Shown: piece by piece, positions 1-7,817 of the stretch
Position numbering within the stretch: position 1 is the stretch's first letter
How the letters are laid out: the number at the start of each line of letters is the position of its first letter
NCBI GenBank assembly: GCA_017961625.1
Contig: JAGCWY010000087.1
Coordinates: forward strand, 1 to 43,328
Direction: 5' to 3'
DNA from: Ruminococcus sp.
GTDB lineage: Bacteria > Bacillota > Clostridia > Oscillospirales > Ruminococcaceae
DNA: 43,328 bases
Made by a program: the position numbers and the translations under genes
Notes under the pieces: generated by a model
What the model saw: only the letters and a program-made list of their open reading frames with translations
Databases searched by the model: none
What the model was told of the DNA's origin: nothing

Positions 1-372
1 ACATCCCCATTACAGAGACTTCTTCACTACTACGGACTCTGCTGACTTCTCACAGTTCGTTGTTACTACGGGTTATATCCCGCCTGTGAGACCTCCCCGA
101 TTAAGGCGCACACTCTTTCCCTCCATATATCTGCCACATTTACTTTGCTACTACTAACAGGAGATAGTTATCAGACTTTGCTGCTTCTTGCCAGCTTATC
201 TCTCGTAGCCCAGCCTTATATGCGATTTCTGTTCGTCAGACCAGAGGTTTGCTTACAGCTTCCTTCAGATTCCGCCTCACAGCGGACACCCTTGCTGTTC
301 GGCTATACACTTCCCACTATCTGGGCATGTTCGGGACTTTCACCCGTTAGATTGTGCCCATGTCGGGCAAAC
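1..372 (-). mobile_element. Group IIC (bacterial class C) self-splicing intron, 5' part, cut by window edge
   Basis: Read on the minus strand from 372, the sequence begins GTTTGCCCGACATGGGC and continues with the hallmarks of group IIC intron domain I: CTAACGGGTGAAAGTCCCG, GCAAGGGTGTCCG, GGAATCTGAAGGAAGC, GCAAACCT..GGTCTGA and ATA.AAGGCT. A later GGGGAGGTCT and GAAGTCAGCAGAGTC lead toward the usual position of the reverse transcriptase gene, which would lie beyond position 1. The order and wording match the Oceanobacillus iheyensis group IIC intron as I remember it. The 5' splice site is placed at G372, directly behind the dapL terminator hairpin, the known target preference of class C introns. 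The short open frame at 145-405 is a by-product of intron RNA and not a protein gene. The 3' end and RT are not visible, so activity cannot be judged. Confidence 0.85.
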
Positions 373-376
373 CCCA

Positions 377-403
377 AAATAAAAGGGCGGAAGTCCGCCC
401 TTT
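377..403 (-). terminator. Rho-independent terminator of dapF-dapL
   Basis: On the minus strand AAAGGGCGG and CCGCCCTTT form a 9-bp stem with a 4-nt loop, starting a few bases after the dapL stop codon. It is followed by TTTATTTT. The group IIC intron begins 5 bases further on, so the hairpin doubles as the intron insertion site. Confidence 0.85.
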
Positions 404-408
404 AAATG

Positions 409-1620
409 TTATTTCATATCGTTCACAAGTTTTTCAAAGCGCTCCATAGCCTCTATAGTACGCTGTCTGTCGCCGAAGGAAGTCAGTCTGAACCAGCCCT
501 CGCCATTCTTTCCGAAGCCAACGCCAGGAGTACCCACAACGGCTATCTTTTCGAGCATAAGGTCGAAGAAGTCCCAGCTCTTCATATCCTTCGGGCATTT
601 GAACCAGATATACGGTGAATTTACGCCGCCCGTAAACTTAACGCCAAGCTTTTTCATTGTACTGGATATGATTCGAGCATTCTCCTGATAGTAAGCAATA
701 TTCTCGTGTACCTGCCTGAGTCCCTCTTCAGTGAAAACGGCTGCTGCCGCACACTGTACAGGATAGGATACGCCGTTGAACTTGCTGCCTTGACGTCTGC
801 CCCATATCTGTGCAACGGAAACTATAGTGCCGTCGCTTGCTGTTACCTTAAGCGCCTCAGGTATTACGGTATAACCGCAACGCATACCTGTAAAGCCTGC
901 TGTCTTTGACAATGAGCACATTTCGATACAGCACTCCTTAGCGCCATCTATGCAGAATATACTCCTCGGCACGTCCTTGTCGGTGATGAATGCTTCATAA
1001 GCTGAATCATAGATGATAACGGCATTGTGCTTCTTTGCGTAGGCTACCCACTCCTCAAGCTGTGCTCTTGTATACACCGAGCCTGTGGGGTTATTTGGAG
1101 AACAGAGATAGATGATATCGGCATGTACCGACGAGTCAGGCATAGCAGCAAATCCGTTGTCCTCGTTGGAGTCGGCATATATTATCTTTCTGCCGCTCAT
1201 GAGGTTTGAGTCAACATATACCGGGTATGCAGGGTCAGTAATAAGTATGGTATTGCCGTCGCCGAAAATATCCACGATATTTCCGCAATCCGACTTAGCA
1301 CCGTCGTTTATCCTTATCTCTTCTGGAGACACATCTGCTCCAAAGCTCCTGTAATAGCGCGATACAGCCTCACGCAGAAAATCGTAGCCTGCTCCGCTGT
1401 CCTCATAGCCTCTGAAGGTCTCCTTCACTCCCATTTCGTCACAACCATTCTTCATGGCTTCTATGACCACAGGGGCAATAGGCAGGGTAACGTCTCCGAT
1501 GCCCATTCTGATGATGTCAGCCTCTGGATGAAGCTCCTTAAAGGCCGCTATCTTCTTTGCGATGTTTATAAAAAGGTAGTTTTTCTCAAGTTTAAGAAAG
1601 TTTTCGTTTAACTGTGGCAT
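409..1620 (-). CDS. dapL: LL-diaminopimelate aminotransferase
   Basis: DapL is a PLP enzyme that converts tetrahydrodipicolinate directly to LL-2,6-diaminopimelate with glutamate as amino donor, bypassing the succinylase and acetylase steps of lysine and peptidoglycan precursor synthesis. The 403-residue length is normal for the family. Visible fold-type I features are the SPNNPTG motif near residue 174, DSAYEAF near 205 and the SLSKT motif with the PLP-binding Lys239. The N-terminal LEKNYLFINI and the GIGDVTLP stretch are typical of DapL as opposed to general aminotransferases. The start overlaps the end of dapF by 13 bases, indicating translational coupling with the next enzyme of the pathway. 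Cytosolic. Confidence 0.95.
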   Translation of the reverse strand: MPQLNENFLKLEKNYLFINIAKKIAAFKELHPEADIIRMGIGDVTLPIAPVVIEAMKNGCDEMGVKETFRGYEDSGAGYDFLREAVSRYYRSFGADVSPEEIRINDGAKSDCGNIVDIFGDGNTILITDPAYPVYVDSNLMSGRKIIYADSNEDNGFAAMPDSSVHADIIYLCSPNNPTGSVYTRAQLEEWVAYAKKHNAVIIYDSAYEAFITDKDVPRSIFCIDGAKECCIEMCSLSKTAGFTGMRCGYTVIPEALKVTASDGTIVSVAQIWGRRQGSKFNGVSYPVQCAAAAVFTEEGLRQVHENIAYYQENARIISSTMKKLGVKFTGGVNSPYIWFKCPKDMKSWDFFDLMLEKIAVVGTPGVGFGKNGEGWFRLTSFGDRQRTIEAMERFEKLVNDMK

Positions 1621-2486
1621 ACAACATTCTCCTTTGCTTTATTTATGAACTCATCGGAAACAGTTCCCTCAAAAACGTACTCGGCAGGTCCCGTCATAAG
1701 GACAGTTCCGTCGGACTTATAAGTAATGCGCAGCTCTCCGCCCCTTAGATGAACGAGTACCTCCTCGTCATAATGGCATATACCATTGAGCACTGCCGCT
1801 ACTACCGTTGCGCAGGTGCCTGTACCGCAGGCGAAGGTCTCGCCGCTGCCACGCTCCCACACGCGCATATTCAGGGTATGACTGTCGATAATCTCTGCGA
1901 ATTCCGTATTGACACGGTTCGGGAAGAGACTGTGGTTCTCAAAGTGAGGACCTATCTTTTCAAGGTCGAGCCCAGCTATCCCCTCAGTGAAGATGACTGC
2001 GTGGGGATTCCCCATAGAAACGCAGGTGAGCTCCCACGTTTTTCCGCAGACCTCAACAGGCTGGCGGATAAAGCTCTCCTTATCGCTGTTCACCGGAATA
2101 TCCTTAGGCAAGAGTATAGCCTTTCCCATATCCACAGTGACAGAATTGACATTTCCGTCCTTCGTATAAAGTCTGAGATATTTTATGCCTGAGTTTGTCT
2201 CTAGTGTAATGTCGGTCTTGTCGGTAAGTCCCATATCATAAACGTATTTGCCTATACAGCGTGTAGCGTTGCCGCACATCATAGCCTCGGAGCCGTCGGC
2301 GTTGAAGATCCTCATGCGAAAATCAGCCTTGTCCGAAGGCATAATGAGCACAAGCCCGTCCGAGCCTACGCCTTTATGCCTGTCGCTGAGTATCACCGAT
2401 ACCTTTTCAGGCTCGCTGACTGTTTCCTCGAAGCAGTTCACATAGATATAGTCGTTGCCAATGCCATGCATTTTTGAAAATTTCAT
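1608..2486 (-). CDS. dapF: Diaminopimelate epimerase
   Basis: DapF converts LL- to meso-diaminopimelate with two cysteines acting as acid and base. Both are present: Cys71 in MMCGNATRC and Cys220 in FACGTGTC. The protein from this start is 292 residues. The reading frame is open further upstream (to 2543), but the N-terminus MKFSKMHGIGND is the conserved family start and GGGAG lies 9 bases ahead of the ATG at 2486, so the shorter form is chosen. It is the first gene of a two-gene operon with dapL, in reaction order reversed relative to transcription. A near-consensus sigma-A promoter lies about 100 bases upstream. Confidence 0.95.
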   Translation of the reverse strand: MKFSKMHGIGNDYIYVNCFEETVSEPEKVSVILSDRHKGVGSDGLVLIMPSDKADFRMRIFNADGSEAMMCGNATRCIGKYVYDMGLTDKTDITLETNSGIKYLRLYTKDGNVNSVTVDMGKAILLPKDIPVNSDKESFIRQPVEVCGKTWELTCVSMGNPHAVIFTEGIAGLDLEKIGPHFENHSLFPNRVNTEFAEIIDSHTLNMRVWERGSGETFACGTGTCATVVAAVLNGICHYDEEVLVHLRGGELRITYKSDGTVLMTGPAEYVFEGTVSDEFINKAKENVVCHS

Positions 2487-2547
2487 AGTATTTGCTCCCA
2501 TCGGTGGTGACTCACGGGAGAGAGCAGTATAGTAACGGCGCATTTAC

Positions 2548-2576
2548 CCTTTCAGCGCTGCTAACACACTGAAAGG
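2548..2576 (-). other. Stem-loop in the dapF leader
   Basis: CCTTTCAG and CTGAAAGG form an 8-bp inverted repeat separated by 13 bases, in the roughly 100-nt leader between the promoter and dapF. There is no T run, so it is not a terminator. The leader is too short for a lysine riboswitch. A role in mRNA stability or regulation is possible but unproven. Confidence 0.45.
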
Positions 2577-2591
2577 ACGCCTTACAGGTAT

Positions 2592-2621
2592 ATTATATAC
2601 TAATTATACAGGTATTGTCAA
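2592..2621 (-). promoter_or_regulatory. Sigma-A promoter of dapF-dapL
   Basis: On the minus strand the -35 box TTGACA (2616-2621) and -10 box TATAAT (2592-2597) are both perfect, with an 18-base spacer. It points at dapF. Confidence 0.75.
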
Positions 2622-2626
2622 TAGCC

Positions 2627-2662
2627 AAAAAACAAAAAGGCTAAGGAACACGATCCTCAACC
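2627..2662 (-). terminator. Terminator of the DUF1648-like gene
   Basis: Minus strand: GGTTGAGGA-TCGTGT-TCCTTAGCC pairs over 9 bp with two G-U pairs, directly after the stop codon at 2664-2666, followed by TTTTTGTTTTTT. Confidence 0.8.
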
Positions 2663-2663
2663 T

Positions 2664-3596
2664 TTATCCATCGGCCATGCGGCTTCTGACATATAACACA
2701 AAAGAAATTACGCAAAGCAGTGCAAAAGCACCAACTGAGAACGCTCCTATGCCAAGCTGGCTCAAAAGCAGCAAATACCACCAGAAGAAAAATACTCCAG
2801 TTATCAGCTTCAGTCTGTCGGTCAGCGTGACAAGAGGCTGATTCTCAGCCTTTGCCGCTCTTACGGATATTATTTCAAGAACTGCGAGCAGTATCAGGCC
2901 AACGAGCAGTGCTGCTAGCAGGAGCTTTCTGTCGTAATAAACGTCAAAATTTGCCGAATATACCAATCCTTGGTATGCAGGATCCATATAAAGCGCATCA
3001 TCTGAAGGATAGCGCTCCCAGGACTCCGCCAGCGCCGCCGCCGCCCCTGCGGTCAAAAGCCACGGTATCAGGCGGCACAGCCTGTGGAAAATTCCAGAGG
3101 GAGCGGCTTCACTCGCTTTTTCCCTGTGCCTTATATATGTGACTATCTCCGCCATAACTCCTGCAACTGACGCAACTGCTATAAGCCCCAGAATAAGCAG
3201 CACCTTATCAGTATCAAGAGACTGTTGCAGTGATACACTTAATGACCACAATGCAAAAAACAGGCTCACCAATAAAGCTATGCAGTCAAGAGTCAGGCAA
3301 AGCTCTGTCCTAAAATGCTCATCACCCTTTTCACTTATCCTCAGACCTGTCTTCCTTTTGCCGATAAGACGGCATGAAAACGCAATGCCTGCAATAACGA
3401 TACTGCCTATCAGATGAGGATAAAAGCCGAAAAACTTTGATGCTACCACATCGAAGCTGCCATCAGAGCCAAAATGAACACCTATCTCCTCCGGAAAGTC
3501 TTCCCACTTTATAAGGTAAAACACCAAACTTGCACCGAGTATAAGTATGCTCACGGTCAGCAGTATACGATGCACTGTCTTTATTTTTCCGTTCAT
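2664..3596 (-). CDS. DUF1648-like multi-pass membrane protein
   Basis: A 310-residue integral membrane protein with about eight hydrophobic helices. After the first helix (residues 10-30) comes DFPEEIGVHFGSDG.FDVVASK, which resembles the DUF1648 signature (a short extracytoplasmic segment of the type P..I..HF...G..D....K) found in SdpI-like immunity and other Firmicute membrane proteins. The biochemical role of this branch is not known. The ATG at 3596 is preceded by GGGGGAT. It stands alone, with its own terminator downstream and a hairpin terminator of the preceding gene just upstream. No toxin of the SdpC type is next to it, so an SdpI-like immunity function is not supported by context. 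Confidence 0.7.
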   Translation of the reverse strand: MNGKIKTVHRILLTVSILILGASLVFYLIKWEDFPEEIGVHFGSDGSFDVVASKFFGFYPHLIGSIVIAGIAFSCRLIGKRKTGLRISEKGDEHFRTELCLTLDCIALLVSLFFALWSLSVSLQQSLDTDKVLLILGLIAVASVAGVMAEIVTYIRHREKASEAAPSGIFHRLCRLIPWLLTAGAAAALAESWERYPSDDALYMDPAYQGLVYSANFDVYYDRKLLLAALLVGLILLAVLEIISVRAAKAENQPLVTLTDRLKLITGVFFFWWYLLLLSQLGIGAFSVGAFALLCVISFVLYVRSRMADG

Positions 3597-3619
3597 ATCA
3601 ACATCCCCCTGATTTTACC

Positions 3620-3663
3620 AAAAAACCGCAGTATCCCTGCTCACAAGAACAAAAACACCGCGG
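3620..3663 (-). terminator. Possible terminator of the DUF1508 gene
   Basis: Minus strand CCGCGG...CTGCGG (6 bp, one G-U, roughly 27-nt loop) followed by TTTTTT. The large loop makes it a weak call, but its position between two same-strand genes with separate promoters fits. Confidence 0.5.
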
Positions 3664-3717
3664 CTTAAAATACTTTATATGCGCCACATGAGTATGCAGC
3701 ATTTTTCTGTCAAAGGC

Positions 3718-4104
3718 TTACTTTTTCTCAGGCTCGGGCTCAATAACAGGAGCGTCAACAGCATTCTTTCTTACGCTGGCAATGCCCTTCTTGCAACTGT
3801 CTTTCTTTACATAGCCTTCGCTGGCGGCGATGATCTCACCATTTTTTGCCTTAAGGCGGAATCTGAATTCGCCTGACTTGTCCTTGAAGATTTCAAACTT
3901 TGGATTGCTCTGTGACTGGAAGCCTTCGATCGTCTGATCCTCAAGATTAGCAACGGGAGCGTTCTTAGCAACGCTTGCGATACCATTCTTTGCACTTGCC
4001 AGTGTATTGTAGACCTCTCCGCCCGTAGCGATGATCTCTCCGTTACCTGCCTTAAGACTGAATGTATATCCGGTCTTTGTAGCCTTGATGATAAATTTTC
4101 CCAT
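3718..4104 (-). CDS. DUF1508 (YegP-like) tandem-repeat protein
   Basis: A 128-residue protein made of two copies of the DUF1508 module (PF07411, UPF0339/YegP type). Repeat 1 spans about residues 3-52 (GKFIIKATKTGYTFSLKA.NGEIIATG) and repeat 2 about 67-115 (KFEIFKDKSGEFRFRLKA.NGEIIAAS). Each carries the typical F.L.A.NGE.I......Y....... GI.SV.KNA pattern. The tail EPEPEKK is charged. The molecular function of the family is unknown; it is small, soluble and often highly expressed. A perfect-looking promoter (TTGACA, N17, TATAAT) and an AAGGTG ribosome binding site precede it, consistent with strong single-gene expression. Confidence 0.9.
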   Translation of the reverse strand: MGKFIIKATKTGYTFSLKAGNGEIIATGGEVYNTLASAKNGIASVAKNAPVANLEDQTIEGFQSQSNPKFEIFKDKSGEFRFRLKAKNGEIIAASEGYVKKDSCKKGIASVRKNAVDAPVIEPEPEKK

Positions 4105-4170
4105 AATTACTATTCAACACCTTTCAGCAAAAGTATAATCAAACCGAATATATTTCGATTTTGTATCATA

Positions 4171-4199
4171 ATTATAACTTAAATGAGCAGACTTGTCAA
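4171..4199 (-). promoter_or_regulatory. Consensus sigma-A promoter of the DUF1508 gene
   Basis: Minus strand TTGACA (4194-4199), 17-base spacer, TATAAT (4171-4176), about 70 bases ahead of the start codon. Confidence 0.8.
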
Positions 4200-4299
4200 T
4201 AGATTTTGTTAATTTTCATCAAAATGCCAAAAATATTAATTAGAACCGCTCTACCACGAGGTATTGTCTTCTTTAGGGATAAAAGGAATTTTCTGCATT

Positions 4300-5166
4300 T
4301 TACTGTTCGTCGGCAATGATGAAGCTCCTTGGGACGGTCTCACATACGCAGGCGAAATATCCCCTGCTCCTAAGCTGCTCCGCACAGATCTCAGCCTGAT
4401 CTGAAGAGCCAAATATACCGAATACAGCCGATCCGCTTCCTGTCATAACGGCTCTAAACGAGCCGCCGTCAAGCATGATATTCTTTATGTTCTCCACCTC
4501 CGGGAGTTCCACAGCCTGCTCGAAGAGATTGCCGAAGTACTGATAAGCTGTCCTAGGAGAGCTTATCACAGCCTCTGCAAGCTTCTGAGTCTCAGGATGC
4601 CAAGGAGAAACAAGTTCGTCGATTCTGCTGTAAGCCTCGGCAGTGGATACTCCCTCCAAGCCCTTTGCTATGACCAGTATCTTTCCCGAATAATCGGCTA
4701 TGGGAGTTATCCTCTCGCCTATCCCCTCAACATAAGCTGTACCTCCAGTGAGGAAGAAGGGAACGTCCGCTCCGAGCTTTTCCGGCTTGCTCACGCTTTT
4801 TCCCGTAAGTTCACCGAGGCAGTAAAGCACAGCCGCTGCGTCAGTGCTGCCGCCGCCCATTCCAGCCTGAGAGGGTATGCCCTTCTTTATATGTATACGG
4901 CAGCCGCAGTCCATGCCGTTCTCATCAAAGAATAGCTTCGCCGCTTTGTACGCGATATTTCTCTCGTCACAGGGTATCGAATCGGAACTTGCGAACTCCT
5001 CCGGCACTTCGCAGGTAAGCTCTATGCCGTTTTCCACAAGCTCAACGAATACCTCGTCATACAGCCCAACGGTCTGAAAAACGCTCTCTATGGTATGATA
5101 TCCATTTGGGAGCTTTCCGGTCACGTCAAGGGCGAGATTTACCTTTGCTGCCGTTTTTACTTTCAT
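4300..5166 (-). CDS. ispE: 4-diphosphocytidyl-2-C-methyl-D-erythritol kinase
   Basis: IspE phosphorylates CDP-methylerythritol in the MEP (non-mevalonate) isoprenoid pathway. It is a GHMP kinase: the N-terminal KVNLALDV contains the conserved Lys8, the ATP loop IPSQAGMGGGSTDAA is at residues 98-111 with catalytic Asp109, and LGADVPFFLTGGTA follows. The C-terminal GHMP motif MTGSGSAVFGIF is present. Length 288 residues is normal. The start overlaps the upstream aminotransferase stop as ATGA, so it is the last gene of a coupled operon. No clear terminator was found behind it. Confidence 0.95.
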   Translation of the reverse strand: MKVKTAAKVNLALDVTGKLPNGYHTIESVFQTVGLYDEVFVELVENGIELTCEVPEEFASSDSIPCDERNIAYKAAKLFFDENGMDCGCRIHIKKGIPSQAGMGGGSTDAAAVLYCLGELTGKSVSKPEKLGADVPFFLTGGTAYVEGIGERITPIADYSGKILVIAKGLEGVSTAEAYSRIDELVSPWHPETQKLAEAVISSPRTAYQYFGNLFEQAVELPEVENIKNIMLDGGSFRAVMTGSGSAVFGIFGSSDQAEICAEQLRSRGYFACVCETVPRSFIIADEQ

Positions 5167-6344
5167 TTTTTCTCAGCCTCCAGTTTTTTCAGAAACTTTT
5201 CGATACGTCTTATTGCTTCCATAAGGTGTTTGAAAGAGTAAGCGTAGGATATACGCATATATCCCTCTCCGCTGCCGCCGAAGGCGCTACCCGGAACTGC
5301 CGCGACCCTCTCCTCAAAGAGCAGTCTTTCGCAGAATTCCTCGCTCGTAAGCCCTGTGCTCTTGATGCATGGGAATACATAGAATGCTCCCTCGGGGTTG
5401 AAGCAAGTCAAACCGAGGCGATTGAACTCCCCTACAAGATAGCGACGGCGGGTATTGTACTCAGCCACCATTTTCGCTACCTCCTCGTCGCAAGTGGTAA
5501 GAGCTTCAACAGCGGCGTTCTGACTGATAAAGGGACTGCACATGATACCATACTGATGTATCTTGGATATCTGTGTTATTATAGGTTCGGGAGCGGTAAC
5601 ATAGCCAAGTCTCCAGCCTGTCATGGCATAAGCCTTTGAGAAACCGTTTACATATATGGTACGCTCTCTCATACCCTCGAGCTCGATTATGGAGAAGTGC
5701 TTCCTACCGTAAGTAAGCTCGGAATATATCTCGTCAGTCAGCACCATAATGTCGGTATCGCGGAGAAATTCTGCTATTGGTTCGAGATCCTCCCTTGTCA
5801 TTACCGCTCCCGTTGGATTGTTCGGAAAAGGCAGTATAAGGAGCTTTGTGCGCTCGGTGACCTTGTCCTTTAAATCCTCAAGAGTCAGCTTGAAGTTGTT
5901 CTCTATACGTGTGGGCACAGAAACAGGCACACCTCCTGCCAACTCCACAAGAGGAGCATAACAGACGAAGCAAGGCTCTACTACCAGCACCTCGTCCCCA
6001 GGATCGAGAAGTCCGCGGACAGTGAGATCTATAGCCTCAGAACCTCCAACAGTGACGATTATCTCCTTGTCGGGATCGTACTTCACGCCATGTTTCTTTT
6101 CGATATGGGCGGATATGGTATTCCTCAGAGGAGCGATTCCCTTGTTGGGACCATATATTATGTGCTTTCTCTCCAGAACCTGTATAGCAGATTTTCTTAT
6201 AGCCCACGGTGTATTAAAGTCCGGCTCGCCTACTCCGAGGGAGATAACGTCATCCATAGTTCCTGCGATATCAAAGAACTTACGTATTCCCGAAGGCTTG
6301 ATATTTTTTATCTTGTCCGAAAGGACCTTGTCGTAATCTATCAC
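5163..6344 (-). CDS. PLP-dependent class I/II aminotransferase
   Basis: A 393-residue fold-type I aminotransferase of the AspC/YugH-like group. It shows ISLGVGEPDFNTP near residue 34, FPNNPTGA at 173-180, DEIYSEL at 204-210 and the PLP lysine Lys237 in NGFSKAYAMTGWR, and R372-region MRISYAY for carboxylate binding. The substrate cannot be fixed from sequence; aromatic, aspartate and alanine aminotransferases all share this pattern. It sits directly behind an Lrp/AsnC regulator with a 2-base gap, a common pairing in Clostridia that suggests amino-acid-responsive control, and its TGA overlaps the ispE start. Confidence 0.9.
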   Translation of the reverse strand: MIDYDKVLSDKIKNIKPSGIRKFFDIAGTMDDVISLGVGEPDFNTPWAIRKSAIQVLERKHIIYGPNKGIAPLRNTISAHIEKKHGVKYDPDKEIIVTVGGSEAIDLTVRGLLDPGDEVLVVEPCFVCYAPLVELAGGVPVSVPTRIENNFKLTLEDLKDKVTERTKLLILPFPNNPTGAVMTREDLEPIAEFLRDTDIMVLTDEIYSELTYGRKHFSIIELEGMRERTIYVNGFSKAYAMTGWRLGYVTAPEPIITQISKIHQYGIMCSPFISQNAAVEALTTCDEEVAKMVAEYNTRRRYLVGEFNRLGLTCFNPEGAFYVFPCIKSTGLTSEEFCERLLFEERVAAVPGSAFGGSGEGYMRISYAYSFKHLMEAIRRIEKFLKKLEAEKK

Positions 6345-6346
6345 GA

Positions 6347-6823
6347 TCAGCCGAGTCCCCTTTCGTCTAGCTCTTCACCGTCAATGAATATTCCTTTTTC
6401 CTTGTACTTTTTCAGTATGAAGTGGGTGGAAGTAGAAAGTATGCCGTCTATAGTGGCAAGTCTCTCGGAAACAAAGAACGCAACATCCTTGAGGTTGCTT
6501 CCTTTTACCTCTACAGCAAGATCGTAGGCACCTGAAGACATGAGGCTTACGCTCTCCACCTCGTCATACATCATTATAGTCTTTGCGATATCATCAAAAC
6601 CGCAGTCGCGCTGAGGAGTTACTTTGAGCTCGATTGTGGCATATACCACAGAATCATCATAAAGGGCGTCGTTTACTATAACGCTGTAGCCCTTTATGAC
6701 ACCCCTCTTTTCCAGCCTTTCTATCTCAGCAGCTGCCTCCTCTGCTGAAATGCCAAGCATTTCGCCCAGTTCCCTGTTGGAAATACGGGCATTCTGCTGT
6801 AATATTTTTATGATGTCATTCAT
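6347..6823 (-). CDS. Lrp/AsnC-family transcriptional regulator
   Basis: A 158-residue regulator with an N-terminal winged helix-turn-helix (DIIKILQQNARISNRELGEMLG, then the recognition region to about residue 50) and a C-terminal RAM (ACT-like) ligand-binding domain (VVYATIELKV...VESVSLMSSGAYDLAVEVKG). The RAM GAYDLAVEV segment is the usual effector-binding region. The frame is open to 6841, but AAAGGAA lies properly ahead of the ATG at 6823, so that start is used. It is sandwiched between a lipoprotein gene and an aminotransferase in one operon, so the aminotransferase is the most likely target (inference). Confidence 0.9.
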   Translation of the reverse strand: MNDIIKILQQNARISNRELGEMLGISAEEAAAEIERLEKRGVIKGYSVIVNDALYDDSVVYATIELKVTPQRDCGFDDIAKTIMMYDEVESVSLMSSGAYDLAVEVKGSNLKDVAFFVSERLATIDGILSTSTHFILKKYKEKGIFIDGEELDERGLG

Positions 6824-6846
6824 AGTATCAGTTCCTTTCATTATTA

Positions 6847-7803
6847 TTAATATTCAACGTATTCACCCTGTTTATAACCGTAGTATTCAAGTACATCGTC
6901 CCATGTCTTGTCAACAAAGTTTGTATAACCGTATCCGAAATCGGTATCGCCAACATATTTTTTATCGCGTTCGGTGTCCCAGCAAAAGACCTTAGATACG
7001 TTGAAACCATTGAATTCAATAACATACTCTATATCGCCGTGTTTCGGTATCTCCCAGTCGATATCAGCAGTAAAGACCATATCCTTGCTCCATTTACCGT
7101 AAAGATACACTGGTATATCATTTTCGCCGAGGTTGTACTCCCATGCGATAGCCGAAGCCAGATCGCAGGATTCCAGTGCATCAATATCCTCAAAGTCTAT
7201 TCCCTGCGGTTCTTCATGAGTGTAGTTGTAATTGCTGCTATAATCGTACTTTTCAAGCTCGATATCGGTATATTTGCCGTACTCTAGACCAAATTTTTCA
7301 AGGACTTTCTTCCACTTCAGCTCCCTGATATCGTCAGTGTCCTCGATATCGCCGTAAATTCCGACTTTATCCTTTCGGGAAGTTCCGCCGCAACAGATAA
7401 CTGCTTTAGGCTGACCATTCTCATCGGGAATAACTATATACTCAAGAGGATCAAGCTCGGAAAAATACTTGTTAACTTTCTCACCGAACTCTCCCTCGCC
7501 TGTCTTTGTGTAGATGATGTCATTTGCTATCTTCTTTTCATCGTCCATAAGAACACTCATAACAGAATGATATAGTGTCTTAGCATTTGCGTTTGCGGAA
7601 GACTGTTTGCTCTTTTCAACATAGCCGAGCATACCTGTTTTTTCTTTATTTTTTTTGCGGGTAGTAGTTTCTGAGACAGTAGTCTCCTTTGCGGCAATAG
7701 TGCTGTTATCTTCTTTCCCGGTCTTCTCAGATGGAGATTTGCAGCCAGAAACCGATACAGCCGCAAGAAGGGCAAGTCCGAACAAAAAAGCTCGTTTTTC
7801 CAT
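6847..7803 (-). CDS. Predicted secreted lipoprotein, unknown function
   Basis: A 318-residue protein with a lipoprotein signal: MEKR, a hydrophobic stretch FLFGLALLAAVS and the lipobox VSGC with Cys21. A linker rich in Thr, Ser, Glu and Lys (residues 25-60) follows, then a mature domain with many Tyr, Asp and Glu (residues 70-318) that I do not recognise. It contains an acidic-aromatic C-terminus ending GYKQGEYVEY. The GTG at 7821 overlaps the stop of the PHP gene, but GAGGAGAGG lies 6 bases before the ATG at 7803, so the latter is preferred. Second gene of the PHP-lipoprotein-Lrp-aminotransferase-ispE operon. Confidence 0.75.
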   Translation of the reverse strand: MEKRAFLFGLALLAAVSVSGCKSPSEKTGKEDNSTIAAKETTVSETTTRKKNKEKTGMLGYVEKSKQSSANANAKTLYHSVMSVLMDDEKKIANDIIYTKTGEGEFGEKVNKYFSELDPLEYIVIPDENGQPKAVICCGGTSRKDKVGIYGDIEDTDDIRELKWKKVLEKFGLEYGKYTDIELEKYDYSSNYNYTHEEPQGIDFEDIDALESCDLASAIAWEYNLGENDIPVYLYGKWSKDMVFTADIDWEIPKHGDIEYVIEFNGFNVSKVFCWDTERDKKYVGDTDFGYGYTNFVDKTWDDVLEYYGYKQGEYVEY

Positions 7804-7817
7804 TGCACCTCTCCTCT

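Noticed and set aside
145..405. 86-codon open frame on the plus strand
   Set aside because: It lies on the opposite strand of group IIC intron RNA, whose domain I motifs explain the sequence.
2487..2643. Lysine riboswitch in front of dapF
   Set aside because: The leader is only about 100 bases with one 8-bp stem; the lysine riboswitch needs about 170 bases and a five-way junction.
2664..3596. SdpI-type immunity system
   Set aside because: The membrane protein has DUF1648-like features, but no SdpC toxin or SdpR regulator is adjacent.
3718..4104. Repeated DNA that might be a CRISPR-like array
   Set aside because: The repetition is at protein level (two DUF1508 modules); there are no regular short repeats and spacers.
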